Origin: JBLHGU01 sp047615875 | Lineage (GTDB): Bacteria; Pseudomonadota; Gammaproteobacteria; Arenicellales; CAJQKF01 | Reading direction: 5' to 3' | Assembly (NCBI GenBank): GCA_047615875.1 | Contig: JBLHGU010000002.1 | Location: 1-64,000, forward strand | Length of the DNA stretch: 64,000 nucleotides | Shown: positions 47,886-56,790 of the stretch, piece after piece | Layout: each line of letters opens with the position of its first letter | Position numbering within the stretch: the stretch's first letter is position 1 | Program-made: the position numbers and the translations under genes | Notes under the pieces: model-generated | Seen by the model: the letters and a program-made list of their open reading frames with translations, nothing else | What the model was told of the DNA's origin: nothing | Databases searched by the model: none

Positions 47886-48737
47886 TCAAAGAGCAGCTGA
47901 AACGAGAAATCGATTAATAGGTGTTGCTACCAACTCTGGGGTATCCAGATGGAAGTGGTGATTACCAGGCAACTGAACACACTGAATATTGTCAATGCAT
48001 GCCACTCTGGACGTGGTAGTTTTGCGTTCTGTCAAAACACCATCACCCGCCTGAATTAAAATACCAGGGCATCGAATTGATCGAAGTAATACCTCCACCT
48101 GCTCTTCCATCAGGTAAGCTGGCGACGCCAGTGTTACCCTGCGATCTGTGCGCCATGTCACACCATTTTTCACCTCTTGCAAATTTCGTTGCACGATCAA
48201 TTCTGCAGACGATGGATTCATTGTGGTTACATCAAGGCGCATTTTAAGCGCCGCCCCTAAATCTTTATAGACCGGCAATCGTTTTGTTTTTAGTTGACTG
48301 TGACGCTGTATAGAACGGGTCAATCGATCAGGCAATTTGTCAGCAGATTCAGCGACGGGACCGACACCATCAATAAGAATAAGAGATTCAATAGACGTAT
48401 GTTGTGTTGCAGCCAATAGACTACAAATGCCTGCACCCAATGAATGTCCCATGGCCACATAGGATTGCCAGCCAAGCTTATGAACAAGCTCAACCAGCGT
48501 TGGCAAATAGTCCAGCAGATGATAAGCAGAGCCGGGTGCACGATGATCCGACAGTCCATGCCCTGGAAGATCGACGGCTACAACATGGCTATCATTTAAC
48601 AAAGGCGCGAGATGCGTAAAGCTCGCAGCGTTATCCAACCATCCATGCACCGCCAACACCTTTCTAGGGTTTCCTTGACCAAACTCAATGCCTCGTAAAT
48701 TCCCATAGGACAAGGAAATTTCAAACTCGTTTTGCAT
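47886..48737 (-). CDS. Alpha/beta hydrolase
   Basis: A 283-residue alpha/beta-fold hydrolase. Seen are the oxyanion stretch VLAVHGWLDNAASF, VDLPGHGLSDH near 57, the nucleophile elbow MGHSLGAG near 96 and the C-terminal histidine in LPGNHHFHLDTPE. It has no signal peptide. Substrate cannot be inferred; similar proteins are annotated as esterases or lipases. It is convergent with dacB and divergent from the next gene. Confidence 0.88.
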   Translation of the reverse strand: MQNEFEISLSYGNLRGIEFGQGNPRKVLAVHGWLDNAASFTHLAPLLNDSHVVAVDLPGHGLSDHRAPGSAYHLLDYLPTLVELVHKLGWQSYVAMGHSLGAGICSLLAATQHTSIESLILIDGVGPVAESADKLPDRLTRSIQRHSQLKTKRLPVYKDLGAALKMRLDVTTMNPSSAELIVQRNLQEVKNGVTWRTDRRVTLASPAYLMEEQVEVLLRSIRCPGILIQAGDGVLTERKTTTSRVACIDNIQCVQLPGNHHFHLDTPELVATPINRFLVSAAL

Positions 48738-48791
48738 GCTATTCTCTGGAATAATTTCTTAATTAGGCTGGACGCCGGACGTTGATATCTA

Positions 48792-50291
48792 ATGCTAAGA
48801 CTATTTCGCGATGTTGTCAGAATTTTAAGTGTTACAGAAAACCTTCTGTACCTGGCTGGCAAAAGTCTACAACGCCGTGCTATGCGCAATGGACTACTGA
48901 TTTCTCTGGCATACAGTTCGACAATTCTACGTACAAACTATATTAATGCGCAGGAGCTATCGCCGGAACAATTGACCGCTCTCATAATTGGTGGATTTGC
49001 CTCTTACCCCGCCGGCACCTTATTAGTCAGAATCGCTAACTTCCTGACTCGGGATAATTTACAGGCTGCGGCGGCCGGTTATCTGCACCTGACCAGCCAT
49101 TATAAACAATCCCAGGTACTTACCCACTTGCATTTTCTTTGGCATGAAGTGTTTGCCAGCGAACACATTTCGGTTAGTTCGGCTCATGAAACACAACACC
49201 CCACTGAACTCGAAATCACATCCTTTCGAAATCAGCAAGATGAAGTACTTCTACACCTGTTTCAGGAACAACCCACAACCAACAGGAAAGAACAACTTAT
49301 CTATCAAAATTTTGTTCAGTCTGCGGCCGATGCTTTACGCTCACCTCTGCCAATGGGGGTTCAAAGCGCCCGCATTGGCTTTCATCTGGGTCCGATTGAA
49401 GACTGGTATGAAAAAGGTTTCTTTTCCTATGAAGATTTTCCTGCTAAAGCCATTTTTCGTGACCCATTAATAAAACGCTGCCAAAAACTTACAACGTCTC
49501 CAATCAAATATCAATTGCATCAATGGCTATCGCCTGAAGCAACACCTTCTTTCTGGCATGCTTTTACTGTACGCAAATTTGGCACCCGCGTTGGTCGCTC
49601 ACTGGGTCAACTTAATCAACTTGCTGAGCGGCAGGGTTTTCCCGACTTTTTCGATGCCCAACACTTTATCTGGCCATCCACTCAACTGGATGACACTGTC
49701 CGACAACGCTTTAACCAACAACCGAATTCCCTGGCAGACAAACTTTTTTCACGCCGACAAGAATTGTTCCGAAATCTTTTTAGTGAAGATCAAGTTGCTG
49801 CCAGGCGGCACATCATGCGCATGTTTGTGCGCGACTATGCATTTATTATGAAACTCAGACTGAGCTTTGATGTGTTATATGCCGGGGATAAACTGGCTGC
49901 AAAACCTGCTGAAGAACTGCGGCAAATCGAAAGGCTGTTTTCCATTCAACCCATTAGCCAGAAATTTCTTGATCGCTGTAAAAATTCAGCATTGAGCCAT
50001 ATTGAAAATCTGGACGATTTTCTTGCTCAGCATCCTGTGGATAACGCAGATGAAGTAGAAATTGAGAATCTTCACCAGGCTTACCACGTGGATTACCACG
50101 GATTACGAAGTCGGTTCATCAAGGCCGATAATGAGAATTTAATGGAGGAGTTACTAAAATGCACATCAGATGAAAAAGCAGATCTGGCGGTACTCAGGGA
50201 ACTTTTACATCGGGTTCGCATCTACCATGTTCTGATCAAGTTGCAAATTCATGCTTACTGGTCAATCGTTTTGAATATCGGGCGATTGTAA
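48792..50291 (+). CDS. Unknown protein, 499 residues
   Basis: I do not recognise a family. The sequence is mainly helical and rich in Leu, Gln, Phe and His. Residues about 25-75 contain two moderately hydrophobic stretches (NGLLISLAYSSTIL and LTALIIGGFASYPAGTLLV), and the last ~20 residues (KLQIHAYWSIVLNIGRL) are amphipathic. No signal peptide or metal motif stands out. A long, intact frame with gene-like codon use, divergent from the hydrolase and upstream of gltA, supports a real gene. The start may be later, since no ribosome site precedes the ATG. Confidence 0.75.
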   Translation: MLRLFRDVVRILSVTENLLYLAGKSLQRRAMRNGLLISLAYSSTILRTNYINAQELSPEQLTALIIGGFASYPAGTLLVRIANFLTRDNLQAAAAGYLHLTSHYKQSQVLTHLHFLWHEVFASEHISVSSAHETQHPTELEITSFRNQQDEVLLHLFQEQPTTNRKEQLIYQNFVQSAADALRSPLPMGVQSARIGFHLGPIEDWYEKGFFSYEDFPAKAIFRDPLIKRCQKLTTSPIKYQLHQWLSPEATPSFWHAFTVRKFGTRVGRSLGQLNQLAERQGFPDFFDAQHFIWPSTQLDDTVRQRFNQQPNSLADKLFSRRQELFRNLFSEDQVAARRHIMRMFVRDYAFIMKLRLSFDVLYAGDKLAAKPAEELRQIERLFSIQPISQKFLDRCKNSALSHIENLDDFLAQHPVDNADEVEIENLHQAYHVDYHGLRSRFIKADNENLMEELLKCTSDEKADLAVLRELLHRVRIYHVLIKLQIHAYWSIVLNIGRL

Positions 50292-50591
50292 TTCTAAAAA
50301 TTTCGATGCACCAGAACTCAGTCTGTGACATACGAATGGGTCGCTGAAAGTTACTTATACAGATATTTTACAGTGTTGCCACATCAGGAGTTAAGTAGAT
50401 ATATCTCATTGAAATAAATGACTTAATTATCTTCAGCTTAAGAAATATTATTCGTTCTTTCGTTTTTGTCAAGTCACTAAATTCGCACTTGCGCACTGGC
50501 GTTTGACAAAATCATGTATTAATATGGTCTAGCTTAATCCAAATATTCATTAAAGAATCTAATAGTAACTATTGCACTAACAAGGCTTGAT
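50292..50591. other. 300-bp upstream region of gltA
   Basis: AT-rich. It contains a perfect TTGACA at 50503-50508, 84 bp before the gltA start, with AT-rich sequence (TATTAATAT) after it but no well-spaced -10. No gene or hairpin terminator is evident. Confidence 0.4.
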
Positions 50592-51992
50592 ATGTCACAA
50601 AATCGATCCAACGATACCACTAACAAAGACTCAGACACTCCGAAAACTGGCTACACGCTCGTAGATAACGAGAGCAATGTCTCTTACGACCTGCCATCAC
50701 TGAATGGTACTGTCGGCCCAAAAGTTGTGGACATTCGAAAGCTTTATGGCCAGGCGGGTATTTTTACCTATGACCCGGGCTTTACATCCACAGCATCTTG
50801 CTCATCAGCAATTACCTACATTGACGGCGAAGAAGGCATCTTATTGCATCGCGGTTATGCAATTGCTGATTTAGCGGAAAATACGGATTTTATGGATGTC
50901 TGTTATTTGTTGCTCTACGGCGAGCTTCCGTCACCTGAAGAAAAAATTGAGTTTGAGCAATCTATTACCAACCACACCATGTTGCATGAACAATTGGTGA
51001 CTTTTTATCGGGGCTTCACACGCGATGCGCACCCGATGGCAATAATGGTTGGTGTTGTTGGGGCACTATCTGCCTTTTACCACGATAGTACTGACATTCA
51101 TGACCCGATGCAGCGCATGTTGGCATCCCATAGAATGATCGCAAAAATGCCGACCATTGGTGCGTGTGCTTATAAGTATTCGCTGGGACAGCCATTTGTT
51201 TATCCACGCAACGAGCTTTCTTATTCTGAAAATCTGCTTCGCATGATGTTTTCAGTACCTACTCAAGATTATGAAGTCAACAAGGTTCTAGCTCGCGCTA
51301 TAGACAAATTGTTGATTCTGCATGCCGACCACGAGCAGAATGCATCGACATCAACGGTACGGCTGGCGGGTTCTTCCGGCGCTAATCCATTTGCGTGTAT
51401 TTCAGCCGGTATAGCATCACTATGGGGCCCTGCCCACGGTGGAGCCAATGAAGCTGTTTTAAAAATGCTAAATGAAATTGGCACGATTGATCGCATACCT
51501 GAGTTCATTAAACGCGCCCAGGACCCCAAAGATCCGTTCCGTTTGATGGGCTTTGGACATCGCGTATATAAAAACTACGATCCTCGGGCAACCGTTCTGA
51601 GGAAGTCCTGTCATGAAGTTCTGGAAGTTTTGGGAATCAAGGACCCGAGACTCATACTGGCAATGGAACTGGAACGAATAGCTCTTGAAGACGAGTACTT
51701 TATAGAGAAGAAACTATATCCGAACGTGGATTTCTACTCGGGTATTATTCTTTCTGCACTGGGCTTCCCAACAAACATGTTTACAGTGCTTTTTGCCATA
51801 GGCCGAACTGTTGGTTGGATTTCTCATTGGAAAGAGATGTTGGGGGATGCCGAAAATCGCATCGGTCGACCAAGACAACTTTATACTGGGCAGCCACTGC
51901 GAGACTTTACTGCAGTAGAAGGGCGACAACATAGTGAAAAAAATATTAGTTGGTCATGGTTGTGGCGCAGTAGTCGAAATGGCGAGGAATAA
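50592..51992 (+). CDS. gltA: Citrate synthase (type II)
   Basis: Condenses oxaloacetate and acetyl-CoA in the TCA cycle. The 466 residues include the active-site histidines in [16 protein letters not shown] and [13 protein letters not shown] and the aspartate region [21 protein letters not shown] is present. The protein is about 35 residues longer than E. coli GltA: a polar N-terminal extension and, after [19 protein letters not shown], a C-terminal tail ending SSRNGEE. A strong hairpin follows the gene. Confidence 0.97.
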   Translation: MSQNRSNDTTNKDSDTPKTGYTLVDNESNVSYDLPSLNGTVGPKVVDIRKLYGQAGIFTYDPGFTSTASCSSAITYIDGEEGILLHRGYAIADLAENTDFMDVCYLLLYGELPSPEEKIEFEQSITNHTMLHEQLVTFYRGFTRDAHPMAIMVGVVGALSAFYHDSTDIHDPMQRMLASHRMIAKMPTIGACAYKYSLGQPFVYPRNELSYSENLLRMMFSVPTQDYEVNKVLARAIDKLLILHADHEQNASTSTVRLAGSSGANPFACISAGIASLWGPAHGGANEAVLKMLNEIGTIDRIPEFIKRAQDPKDPFRLMGFGHRVYKNYDPRATVLRKSCHEVLEVLGIKDPRLILAMELERIALEDEYFIEKKLYPNVDFYSGIILSALGFPTNMFTVLFAIGRTVGWISHWKEMLGDAENRIGRPRQLYTGQPLRDFTAVEGRQHSEKNISWSWLWRSSRNGEE

Positions 51993-52035
51993 TTGCCAAA
52001 TTTATCCACGTTAGTGTCCATTCGTATTTGAATTA

Positions 52036-52070
52036 GCCCGAATCCCAGGTATTAAAACTGGGATTCGGGC
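52036..52070 (+). terminator. Hairpin downstream of gltA
   Basis: Perfect 13-bp arms GCCCGAATCCCAG and CTGGGATTCGGGC around a 9-nt loop, 43 bp after the gltA stop. There is no T-run, so it may act as a transcript-stabilising or Rho-assisted terminator rather than a classical one. Confidence 0.7.
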
Positions 52071-52164
52071 GCACTTATTAGCAGAATTTAACACACCAAG
52101 TAAACCCGTCTAAATCCTCACAGGTTGGCAACCATTGCACAGACCTGATAAATCGCTAGTTACA

Positions 52165-53283
52165 TTATTCCTCTGAATAAATCATGCTCTCCGGGTTAAA
52201 TGCTAACCAGGCGAAGGCAAAATGTGACCCCCCGCCCAGCTTCTGCAACTTTTTGCCTGCCAACGGGCCAGCAGTTGCTGTCCCATAGCGATTCCAATGA
52301 CTCATTGTCTGTTCATCTATCAAATTGCCACCTGACCATTGGAAACTCAACGTCTCATTATCCAAACTTCGACTAAATGCTGTTACGGAAGGAATCAGTC
52401 TGGAGGTTGCTATATTTGACTGATCCAAAGCTGATCTTACCTGCTCGATGGCCACAACCAAAACCGGTTGGCTGCCAACCTGATCATTAATAACCTGATT
52501 TTTTTCCAGACGACTAAAGGGGTAAATTTTGTGCTTACCATCAACACTTACATTTAGCACCCGTTCCATGGCGGGCAATCTGGGGTCGACCGGGTCGTTG
52601 AAGAGAAAGGGACGTTGACCAATTCGGTCATAACCCTGGTAGGGGTTTCTTCCGTAGGGCCTATTGTGTCCGGTGTCCCGCGACAGAACCCGACCATTTG
52701 GAAATGCAGCAGCAAAAGATTCAAATGAGACCACTTCAGCTGGAATTGTTTTCAACATTGTCCCAGCCATTTCCCCAATAATGGCCCGGCCACTAAATTG
52801 CTGCCACCAACTCATGGTCTGCCGATCGTACATAACAAGATCGCTTTTTCTCAGCAACCCGGTAGTTCCAAAATCCAACAGTTTGTTATCTACCCGTCTA
52901 TCAAATACTATGGAGGCATTACAAAGTGGGCAAAAAGTAATCGATATGGGAATTTCACCTATCTGGTCATTAACAATTTCATGATAGGTCATTATCTGTA
53001 GCGGATAGGCTCGAACCTGGTCAGCAATTTGCAGAAAAATAACCGGCTCATTGGCTTCAATCCAGCTTTCTGCCTGACTCACTGAAACAAATTTAGGTTG
53101 GTCTACAGGTGGAATCCCATCCTTGGGCGGACCACCAGACTGAATTTCGTCTAGCTCTACCAACTTATTAGTAAAATCTGTTTCGGGCCACGCCAACTCA
53201 AGCCAGGATTCAGCCTGAGCAATATGACTAACTGACAAGAATCCGGCAAGGAACACTAAAATTATTAGTTTGTGTGCATTCAT
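52165..53283 (-). CDS. DUF3179 domain-containing exported protein
   Basis: 372 residues with a signal peptide (IILVFLAGFLSVSHIAQA) cleaved near residue 24. The body matches DUF3179: RAYPLQIMTYHEIVNDQIG, ISITFCPLCNASIVFDRRVD with a CPLC pair, LDFGTTGLLRKSDLVMYDR and QTMSWWQQFSGRAIIGEMAG. The CxxC and conserved histidine suggest a redox or metal role, but the family is uncharacterised. It is convergent with gltA. Confidence 0.9.
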   Translation of the reverse strand: MNAHKLIILVFLAGFLSVSHIAQAESWLELAWPETDFTNKLVELDEIQSGGPPKDGIPPVDQPKFVSVSQAESWIEANEPVIFLQIADQVRAYPLQIMTYHEIVNDQIGEIPISITFCPLCNASIVFDRRVDNKLLDFGTTGLLRKSDLVMYDRQTMSWWQQFSGRAIIGEMAGTMLKTIPAEVVSFESFAAAFPNGRVLSRDTGHNRPYGRNPYQGYDRIGQRPFLFNDPVDPRLPAMERVLNVSVDGKHKIYPFSRLEKNQVINDQVGSQPVLVVAIEQVRSALDQSNIATSRLIPSVTAFSRSLDNETLSFQWSGGNLIDEQTMSHWNRYGTATAGPLAGKKLQKLGGGSHFAFAWLAFNPESMIYSEE

Positions 53284-53435
53284 AATTTCAAATTAGATAG
53301 GGATCGTTGTAAGTTGGACTACAGCTTGAAAACATGGTTCATTACTAATCTTTCGAAGCCAGCTGTCTTCGTATGGTCAGAACTCACGACACATGGTATA
53401 AGCAGGAAAACTTTAGCTTATTGATTCTAATTCCA

Positions 53436-53693
53436 ATGAACTGCGCAATTTACAAAGGCCACCGAAAGCCCGATACATTCTTGTTTATAAAAGAAAAAGA
53501 TAATTTTGAGAATTTGCCAGAGGACATGCTCAAAATGATGGGTGATTTAACCTTGGTGATTGAATTAGAACTCAATTCTGCACGAAAGCTAGTGCAGGTT
53601 AGTGTCGAAGATGTCATGCAACAACTCAAAGATGTCGGATACTTCCTGCAACTTCCTCCTGGCGACAATCGGCCACACCCGCTGGATACCTGA
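53436..53693 (+). CDS. YcgL-domain protein
   Basis: An 85-residue YcgL/DUF709 protein. NCAIYKGHRKPDTFLFI at the start and LKDVGYFLQLPPG near the end match the family. I use the ATG at 53436, since the domain begins exactly there and upstream residues (from 53373) are not family-like. It starts a run of five closely spaced rightward genes (to 55787). Confidence 0.88.
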   Translation: MNCAIYKGHRKPDTFLFIKEKDNFENLPEDMLKMMGDLTLVIELELNSARKLVQVSVEDVMQQLKDVGYFLQLPPGDNRPHPLDT

Positions 53694-53695
53694 TA

Positions 53696-54073
53696 GTGAT
53701 AACTAAAATATTGTTTACAATTGTTGTAGTGCTAGTTGTAGCAGTAGTATTTCGACATAAAAATACACAACAATCCACCACAAAACGAAAAACGCCAACA
53801 AAAACTCTAATCGAAGAACAGACCGGAGTACAACCAAAAACTATTGTCTACGCAATATTGGGATTAATGATAGTTGTCTCGTTTTTGGTTTTTACATTGC
53901 ACTGGCAAAGCCAACACCAAATTATAAATATTCAGGTATCAGATTCCACAGGTAATACGACCCACTATCAGGCCTATAAGAAATCCATAAAGGGAAGAAA
54001 ATTTGAGACGCTTGCAGGTATTCAGGTTACGTTGGGGGATAGCGATCGACTAGAAATGAACAGCACGGAATAA
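53696..54073 (+). CDS. Small membrane protein, unknown
   Basis: 125 residues starting with GTG 2 bp after the ycgL stop. Two hydrophobic helices are predicted (ILFTIVVVLVVAVVF at about 4-18 and VYAILGLMIVVSFLVFTLHW at about 52-72) separated by a basic linker. The C-terminal ~50 residues form a soluble, strand-like domain. I recognise no family. Confidence 0.7.
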   Translation: MITKILFTIVVVLVVAVVFRHKNTQQSTTKRKTPTKTLIEEQTGVQPKTIVYAILGLMIVVSFLVFTLHWQSQHQIINIQVSDSTGNTTHYQAYKKSIKGRKFETLAGIQVTLGDSDRLEMNSTE

Positions 54074-54082
54074 ATCTTTCCC

Positions 54083-54679
54083 ATGGTGCCCGGATTTCAT
54101 CCCAAACTAACTTATGTACTTATTGCCATCTGTGTTCTGGTAGCTGTAATTACACGTGCGGGAGATCAGTTCGAGTTACTGCGTCCATTGCTTATAACAA
54201 ACTTCGTTGATGCCGGACTACCGGAGTTTTTCGAAGGGCAGATCTGGCGTTTAATTACCCCCATTTTTATACATTTTGGACTTTTACACATCGGGTTAAA
54301 TATGATCTGGCTGTGGCAGCTAGGTCGACTGATAGAGTATGCAAAAGGTCCTCTGGTACTTTTAACACTGGTATTTATTACCGGCATCGGTTCCAATATG
54401 GCCGAGTTCTATGCCTCTGGACCCCTGTTTGGCGGTATGTCTGGAGTAATTTTCGCCTTACTCGGGTACCTTTGGGTGCAAGGAAAATTTAATCCCTTGT
54501 TCGCGGTACGTATCAACCCAAAACTGTTCAACATGGTTATGATATGGTTTGTAGTCTGTTGGTCAGGTGTTCTGGAGATAGTTGGGGTTCATATTGCAAA
54601 TTGGGCTCATACTACAGGACTACTAACAGGCATTGCAGTAGGTTTTATTGCCACAAGATTACAAAGTCATCGCATATAA
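54083..54679 (+). CDS. Rhomboid-family intramembrane serine protease
   Basis: 198 residues with six membrane helices. Catalytic residues are visible: S120 in FGGMSGVIF (GxSG), H176 in HIANWAHTTGLLTG, and the oxyanion asparagine N73 with H64/H69 in FIHFGLLHIGLNMIW. Substrates are unknown. It follows the small membrane protein by 9 bp. An exported protein and an exported Nudix enzyme lie downstream. Confidence 0.92.
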   Translation: MVPGFHPKLTYVLIAICVLVAVITRAGDQFELLRPLLITNFVDAGLPEFFEGQIWRLITPIFIHFGLLHIGLNMIWLWQLGRLIEYAKGPLVLLTLVFITGIGSNMAEFYASGPLFGGMSGVIFALLGYLWVQGKFNPLFAVRINPKLFNMVMIWFVVCWSGVLEIVGVHIANWAHTTGLLTGIAVGFIATRLQSHRI

Positions 54680-54758
54680 CCACACAACAACTATTGTGGG
54701 AACTAGAGTCGATAAACGGGGGTCAAACCCAGTTGCAACCTGAGATTATAAGGAAAAC

Positions 54759-55295
54759 ATGATGAGCACTTACCCGGCTATTAGAATAGTACTATTGATT
54801 TTATTGTGGCCAGGACTCGCCTTCTCCGCCGAAGATTATGAAAAATTTTTCGGTCAATATCACGGCGAAACTATCGATAGTAGCACTGGCAAAGATGTTA
54901 AACGAAACCTCGATGTCACAGTAAAGAAAGTAAAAAAAGGCTTTAATGTTAGCTGGGAAACTACAACTATCAAATCCGATGGGCGCATCAAGACCAAAGC
55001 CTATAGCATCAATTTCATTCCAAGCGAAAGAGATCACATTTATTCATCGGCGATGAAAACCAATTTGTTCGGTGGCCAGCAGGCTCTCGATCCACTAAAG
55101 GGCGATCCCTACGTTTGGGCCAGAATTAGCGGTGACACGCTCACCATGCATGCTTTGGTAATCAATGACGAGGGTGGATTTGAAATGCAAACCTTTGACC
55201 GAACATTGGTGGAAGGTGGCTTGAGACTCAATTTCACTCGTATTGGGGACGGTCATGAACTCAAGCGAATAGAAACAGAACTTAAGCGCCAATAA
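54759..55295 (+). CDS. Exported protein, unknown
   Basis: 178 residues with a signal peptide (IRIVLLILLWPGLAFS) and cleavage near AFSA-EDY. The mature part is strand-rich, with DVTVKKVKKGFNVSWETT and GDTLTMHALVINDEGG, reminiscent of lipocalin-like or DUF-type barrel proteins, without cysteines. AAGGA ends 5 nt before the ATG. Its stop codon abuts the start of the Nudix gene, so they are co-translated. Confidence 0.8.
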   Translation: MMSTYPAIRIVLLILLWPGLAFSAEDYEKFFGQYHGETIDSSTGKDVKRNLDVTVKKVKKGFNVSWETTTIKSDGRIKTKAYSINFIPSERDHIYSSAMKTNLFGGQQALDPLKGDPYVWARISGDTLTMHALVINDEGGFEMQTFDRTLVEGGLRLNFTRIGDGHELKRIETELKRQ

Positions 55296-55787
55296 ATGCA
55301 TCTAAGAGTTCTGTTCGGCACGCTGTTATTTCTATTTACTTTCACACTTAAGGCCGGTTCAAGCAATCCAGACAATATAATTGCTGCCGGTTGTTTAATC
55401 AAAACCGCAAAAGGCTTTGTGATTGCTGAGAACAGGCTGCTGGGACGATTGCAGTTACCTGCGGGGCACCATAAACAAGGTGAAACTGCCCGCCAGACTG
55501 CTGAACGAGAGACGCTGGAAGAAACTGGTCTTAAGGTTACGGCTCGGGATACAGCATTTTCATTGGACAAGAATCAGGTTATTTTCTATTTTTGCGAATC
55601 AAGCATCGACCCACTAAGTATTGCGGAGCTTAAGCCAGAAGATCGAATAGAAGTTTCTCGGGCTATGATACTTGATCCAAACACTCTTAAGACACCAGAC
55701 AATATAACCATAAATATACCCTGGAGATTCCCGGAAACTCTCTGGCTTCTTAAAGCACTATGGCCGGTTATGAATCATAATAATTAA
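55296..55787 (+). CDS. Nudix hydrolase with an N-terminal signal peptide
   Basis: 163 residues. The Nudix box is complete: G57-x5-E63-x7-R71-E72-x2-E75-E76-x-G78 (GHHKQGETARQTAERETLEE). The first ~20 residues (MHLRVLFGTLLFLFTFTLKA) form a signal peptide, which is unusual because most Nudix enzymes act in the cytoplasm. The ATG directly follows the stop of the preceding exported protein. Substrate unknown. Confidence 0.88.
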   Translation: MHLRVLFGTLLFLFTFTLKAGSSNPDNIIAAGCLIKTAKGFVIAENRLLGRLQLPAGHHKQGETARQTAERETLEETGLKVTARDTAFSLDKNQVIFYFCESSIDPLSIAELKPEDRIEVSRAMILDPNTLKTPDNITINIPWRFPETLWLLKALWPVMNHNN

Positions 55788-55802
55788 CTGAGTAAACTTG
55801 AG

Positions 55803-56567
55803 TTAGCCCATTCTGAAAGCTTTTAGATTCAATCCAAGCTCGATATCAGTTTTTAAGGTAAGCAAGCGAATAGCCTGATGAGCTGCCGGTATGCCTGCCC
55901 TCAATTTAACGCCAATATTTCCTGACATCGTATCCGCCGCGCTGAGAATGTTCGGCAAGCTGTTGTAATTGTGAATTAATTTTGCCGCGGTTTTCTTACC
56001 TATGCCATGTACACCCGGCACATTTAACGATGTTTCACCAACCAGAGCCTGCAACAATGCCAATTGTTCGGGCTCAATATCAAATCGATCCTTGACGAAT
56101 TCCCTGTCCAGATAGCGGTCAGAAAAATGATCGTATACGCGAATACCCGTCCGTAATACCTGACAGAGACTTTTGTCTGTAGACTGAATGGTTACTTGCC
56201 CACCAACCTCGGCAATTTTTACGGCAATGGCCGCAATTACATCGTCTGCCTCGTAGCCTGGTATTTGTATATTACTTACACCGCGATCGGTAAAGCCTTG
56301 CAAAATAGACTCCAACCCATCTTGGAGTGGTTCCGGCATTGGTGGCCGATTTTCCTTATATGCAGGAAATTCCAGGTGACGCCAGGAGGGAGGAGGAGAA
56401 TCCATAACACACACTGCGTGAGTTGGATTTTGACGACGTATGGCCTTGTTCAAGGAAGCCACACAAGCAGCTGCTACCCCAGACATAGGATCTTCATCCG
56501 GTTGCTTAGGCACTCCTGCATAAACCCGGCGAATTAAATTAAGTCCGTCGACCAAGAGAAAGTTCAA
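55803..56567 (-). CDS. xni: Flap endonuclease Xni (YgdG)
   Basis: A 254-residue homologue of the PolA 5'-3' exonuclease domain. FLLVDGLNLIRRVYAG at the start, PGYEADDVIAAIAVK near 103 and the DNA-binding helix-hairpin VPGVHGIGKKTAAKLI near 185 are seen. VGETSLNVPGV replaces the usual GDxSDNIPGV, so one metal ligand cluster is missing, as is known for Xni proteins, which often keep only one metal site. It is convergent with the Nudix gene. Confidence 0.9.
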   Translation of the reverse strand: MNFLLVDGLNLIRRVYAGVPKQPDEDPMSGVAAACVASLNKAIRRQNPTHAVCVMDSPPPSWRHLEFPAYKENRPPMPEPLQDGLESILQGFTDRGVSNIQIPGYEADDVIAAIAVKIAEVGGQVTIQSTDKSLCQVLRTGIRVYDHFSDRYLDREFVKDRFDIEPEQLALLQALVGETSLNVPGVHGIGKKTAAKLIHNYNSLPNILSAADTMSGNIGVKLRAGIPAAHQAIRLLTLKTDIELGLNLKAFRMG

Positions 56568-56759
56568 CTACTGCTCCCGAAAACCCAGTTCAGCAGAGTA
56601 TATACGCTAAGACTATAGTTCGTCTGGCAAAGAGCATAAAACGCAGTGCAGCATGAATCACGATGATGCGCTTTTTGACAACGAAACTAACTGACAAATC
56701 TTCACTAACGGGCAGGTTTTTACTCGCCCACCCTGGAGTACTTCACTATCGATTACCTA

Positions 56760-56784
56760 CTCGACTTTCGAATCGAAAATCGAG
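56760..56784. terminator. Imperfect hairpin downstream of hslU
   Basis: CTCGACTTTCG and CGAAAATCGAG pair with one mismatch around AAT, 6 bp after the hslU stop on the reverse strand. There is no strong T-run, so its role as terminator is only likely. Confidence 0.45.
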
Positions 56785-56790
56785 CAAGCC

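Noticed and set aside
50503..50531. Sigma-70 promoter of gltA
   Set aside because: TTGACA is perfect but no -10 hexamer lies at 16-18 bp, so I do not list it as a promoter.
56640..56700. Short frame MNHDDALFDNETN between xni and hslU
   Set aside because: Only 13 codons with no ribosome site.
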